Assembly (NCBI GenBank): GCA_964654535.1
Contig: CAZZIZ010000025.1
Location: 1 to 24,897, forward strand
DNA from: CAZZIZ01 sp964654535
GTDB lineage: Bacteria > Bacteroidota > Bacteroidia > Chitinophagales > UBA2359
DNA length: 24,897 nucleotides
Direction of reading: 5' to 3'
Below the pieces are notes generated by a model. It ran no database searches and was not told the origin of the DNA. It saw nothing but the letters and a program-made list of their open reading frames with translations. The stretch's first letter is position 1, and every line of letters starts with the position of its first letter. Both the position numbers and the translations under genes were made by a program. Positions 22,770 through 24,897 of the stretch are shown piece by piece.

Positions 22770-24674
22770 ATGAAGCGCTACTTAATTCTACTATTGCTGT
22801 GTATACCCATTACAGCCTTTAGTCAAGAAAATGGTTCCCTAACCTGCACCGATGGAATAGACAACGATGGAGATGGACTCATCGATTGCGACGATCCCGA
22901 CTGCCAAGCACTACCCAATGACGGATGTACGATCTGTCCGGGTGGTATTAGTTTCGGTGACGTTTTAATTGAGCATATTCCAGGCTGTAACTTGGTAGAC
23001 AGCGATGATACAGAGTCCGTTCTTGGCTTGAGTGACAATCCGGTTAACACGCCAGGTGATTTGCCTCAGGCACTCTTTCTTGGAGATGGCGGTTCGGTAA
23101 AAATTGGATTCACCGACAACCTTTTAATAAACTCTGGCGATTCCGATCCTGACCTTTGGGTTTTCGAGGTAGGCACTGCTGTAGAGCCTTCCAGAGTTGC
23201 TATCCGCCCTATGGATGCATTTACTTTAGGTGAAGTCATGTCAGTTGGCCTTGCGGACAGCAACAACGACGGCTTTTTCGAAGTGGGTGGTATTGCAGGT
23301 GCGACTTCATCAGTAGATATAGATTCTTTTCTACCTGGCTATGCCAATGGGGAATTGAAATTTGACGCCGTAGAAATTAGCGATGTTGCAGGAGATAGCG
23401 ATTTCTGCAATGGTAATACGCCAGGTAGTGATATTGACGCAGTCTGTGCCTTGTTTACTCAGCCCGTAGATTGCGAAGGAACCATAAATGGAACTTTAGT
23501 AATTGACGACTGCGGAAACTGTTTAGAGCCAGACGATCCTGACTTTAACAATTGCAGCGATTGCCTTCAAGGAAGTCCTGGAACCCTAGTTCCAGTCGAT
23601 AACATCTGTTTTGGAGAAACTGCATTTGTAATGAGCAACGACGATGCACAAATTCCAGAGGGAAGTAGCTTGGTGTTTTTTATTTCCGAAGAAGAAGTGC
23701 CTATGAGTACCAATGATATATTGGTACAGAGTACAGATGGCTTTTTCGAAATGCCGCAAGGAGTTTCTGCTGGTAACAAGTTATTCGTCTTTGTTGCCAT
23801 AGTCGACGAAAATGGAGTCATTAATTTTGATCCTAGCTGTGGCAACATTTCGCAAGAAATTGGTATTCTATGGTTGGAACCAATAGAGTTTATTGTCTTT
23901 AACGATTGCGATACCGCAACAGGAGAGCTTTCAGTGTTGTTCCAAGTAACGGGTGGTTTGCCTACAGTGAACGGTAACACTTACGATGTAACTGGACTAG
24001 CTTCAGTAACGGTAGAACAAAACGAGGAGGTCATTGTTAACCTAGGAAGCTTTGATGGACAGAGCTATTTCATCGAAGCCATAGATGAACAAGGTTGCTT
24101 TGGGCAATTTTTGAGTGACCCAGTTGCATGTATTAAGAATCCAATTACATTAAACTACTTCCGCGGCGAAATGAAAGCAGATGGAAATCTACTTGAATGG
24201 GAGACCGCTACCGAATTAAACAATGACTTTTTCCATTTAGAACGTTCTAATGGAGAAGGTGAGTGGGAAGTTGTTACGCAAATCGATGGTGCTGGCGATA
24301 GCGTTAAGCCATTGGCTTATGACTTTTTTGACGAAAACGGAGCGAATGACACTTATTACTATCGCTTAAAATCAGTCGATTTTAATGGAAGTTTTGAGTA
24401 CAGCAATGTTGTAAGTCTGGAACGCTTCACAGGCGGAACCTCGTTTACGATGTATCCAAATCCGGTAGTTACAAGTGTGCAAGTTTTGCTCGAAAGCGTT
24501 CCTCGTTCTACGACGATAAGAGTGCTAGATGTTTCTGGAAAGGAAATGTATTATGAGAAGCTTCCTCGATTTCAAGAAAACGTTGAGTTCAATCTCGAAC
24601 ACTTAACTCCAGGGATCTATTTTGTCCTAGTCGAAAATGATAAGCTAGAAATGGCGAAGTTTTTGAAGCAATAG
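22770..24674 (+). CDS. Secreted surface protein with Ca-binding-type motif and T9SS sorting domain
   Basis: The 634-residue protein has a signal peptide (about 1-19, ending AFSQE), then a Cys-flanked Asp-rich loop DGIDNDGDGLIDCDDPDC (28-45) like MopE/thrombospondin type-3 calcium sites. A beta-rich domain (about 53-230) contains LGDGGSVKIGFTDN and DLWVFEVG, features of a cell-surface module seen in Bacteroidota adhesins. Further sandwich regions lead to an FN3-like module (about 455-553; WETATELNNDFFHLERS, YYRLKSVDFNG) and a type A sorting domain (about 555-634; FTMYPNPV, LDVSGKEM, LTPGIYFVLVE). It should be exported by T9SS and remain on the surface or be released. No enzyme motif is visible, so an adhesive or structural role is only a guess. 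Repeat copy D begins 34 nt after the stop. Confidence 0.88.
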   Translation: MKRYLILLLLCIPITAFSQENGSLTCTDGIDNDGDGLIDCDDPDCQALPNDGCTICPGGISFGDVLIEHIPGCNLVDSDDTESVLGLSDNPVNTPGDLPQALFLGDGGSVKIGFTDNLLINSGDSDPDLWVFEVGTAVEPSRVAIRPMDAFTLGEVMSVGLADSNNDGFFEVGGIAGATSSVDIDSFLPGYANGELKFDAVEISDVAGDSDFCNGNTPGSDIDAVCALFTQPVDCEGTINGTLVIDDCGNCLEPDDPDFNNCSDCLQGSPGTLVPVDNICFGETAFVMSNDDAQIPEGSSLVFFISEEEVPMSTNDILVQSTDGFFEMPQGVSAGNKLFVFVAIVDENGVINFDPSCGNISQEIGILWLEPIEFIVFNDCDTATGELSVLFQVTGGLPTVNGNTYDVTGLASVTVEQNEEVIVNLGSFDGQSYFIEAIDEQGCFGQFLSDPVACIKNPITLNYFRGEMKADGNLLEWETATELNNDFFHLERSNGEGEWEVVTQIDGAGDSVKPLAYDFFDENGANDTYYYRLKSVDFNGSFEYSNVVSLERFTGGTSFTMYPNPVVTSVQVLLESVPRSTTIRVLDVSGKEMYYEKLPRFQENVEFNLEHLTPGIYFVLVENDKLEMAKFLKQ

Positions 24675-24708
24675 TCTGTTTCTTTTTTTCATTGTTGCGC
24701 TTTGAAAC

Positions 24709-24897
24709 GCGTGAGGGATAGAGGCCTTTGTGGAGCTCCTGTTGCTGAAACCAAGAAAAGTTCTTAGCTCGAAGAGCTAGATGAACTTTTTGGTTTTTGC
24801 AGAACAGAGCGACGGCCGAAAGCCCGACCCTTGGCAAGGTAGCTTGCTTTCCGCTTGCGGAAGAAGCTTGCTAGATTGCCAGCAGGGGCACGCCCAA
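24709..24897 (+). repeat. Structured intergenic repeat, copy D (reaches the window edge)
   Basis: Pairings: terminal GCGTG/CACGC; GGCC 24723-24726 with GGCC 24814-24817, replacing the GGGG/CCCC of copies A and C; CTGTT-GC with GC-AG-AACAG enclosing AACCAA/TTGGTT; inner arm AGCTC, loop GAA, GAGCT, then AG. The second arm is rebuilt: TGGCAA/TTGCCA replaces ACTT/AAGT, with inner GCTT-TCCGC, loop TT, GCGGA-AG-AAGC. The GCCCAA end coincides with the end of the window, so the copy is complete but its right flank is not visible. Confidence 0.9.

Noticed and set aside
24589..24837. 82-codon minus-strand open frame across copy D
   Set aside because: It overlaps the end of the T9SS gene and the repeat; protein similarity to the copy B frame comes only from the conserved repeat blocks.
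2741..24897. Insertion sequences or a CRISPR array as explanation for the repeats
   Set aside because: Copies are about 165-210 bp, dispersed, contain no transposase gene and lack regular spacing; a non-autonomous folded element fits better.

Overview
The window looks like chromosomal DNA of a free-living, probably marine member of the Bacteroidota. Supporting signs are two secreted proteins with C-terminal type IX secretion (T9SS) sorting domains, many short lipoproteins, LptD/OstA-like proteins of the Bacteroidota type, a FucP-type sugar symporter, TAnnTTTG promoter boxes and several TTG/GTG starts. The family within the phylum cannot be fixed by eye. No rRNA, tRNA, CRISPR array, transposase or phage gene was found.

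Layout. 1-2590 (minus strand): a tightly packed lipoprotein/membrane run, with a partial gene at the edge, a beta-propeller lipoprotein, two paralogous peptidoglycan-binding-like lipoproteins and a four-helix membrane protein. 2741-2950: repeat copy A. 2957-4081 (minus): a GC-rich glycosyltransferase, divergent from a LexA-like XRE/S24 regulator (4185-5042, plus) with an operator-like spacer. 5330-6928 (plus): three small AT-rich genes (NTF2-like lipoprotein, membrane protein, MORN-like lipoprotein). 6933-10769 (minus): a large secreted lysyl-endopeptidase-like protease followed directly by a triple-Kazal inhibitor lipoprotein. 10770-11261: a gene-free, strongly structured spacer. 11262-11834 (minus): HupE/UreJ-type membrane protein. 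11974-19310: an envelope-biogenesis block with OstA/LptA-like protein, MCE/MlaD protein and N-acetylmuramoyl-L-alanine amidase on the minus strand, and an LptD-like outer-membrane protein divergent on plus. 19312-22232 (minus): a small secreted protein, an outer-membrane beta-barrel and a sugar MFS transporter. 22770-24674 (plus): a T9SS-secreted surface protein.

The most striking non-coding feature is a family of about 165-210 bp intergenic elements with four clear copies (A 2741-2950, B 13926-14092, C 22360-22568, D 24709-24897). They share the ends GCGTGAGGG...GGCACGCCCAA and conserved internal blocks. Their hypervariable arms stay base-paired from copy to copy, including compensatory changes, and an unpaired AG dinucleotide recurs at helix junctions. 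A fifth, divergent relative may lie at 10884-11032. This looks like a folded mobile (REP-like) element or a structured RNA family. The second notable point is the secreted protease next to a three-headed Kazal inhibitor whose three predicted P1 residues are all lysine, matching the likely specificity of the protease.

Functionally the window is mostly about the cell envelope: LPS transport (OstA/LptD), lipid transport (MlaD), peptidoglycan hydrolysis (amidase), surface lipoproteins and T9SS secretion.
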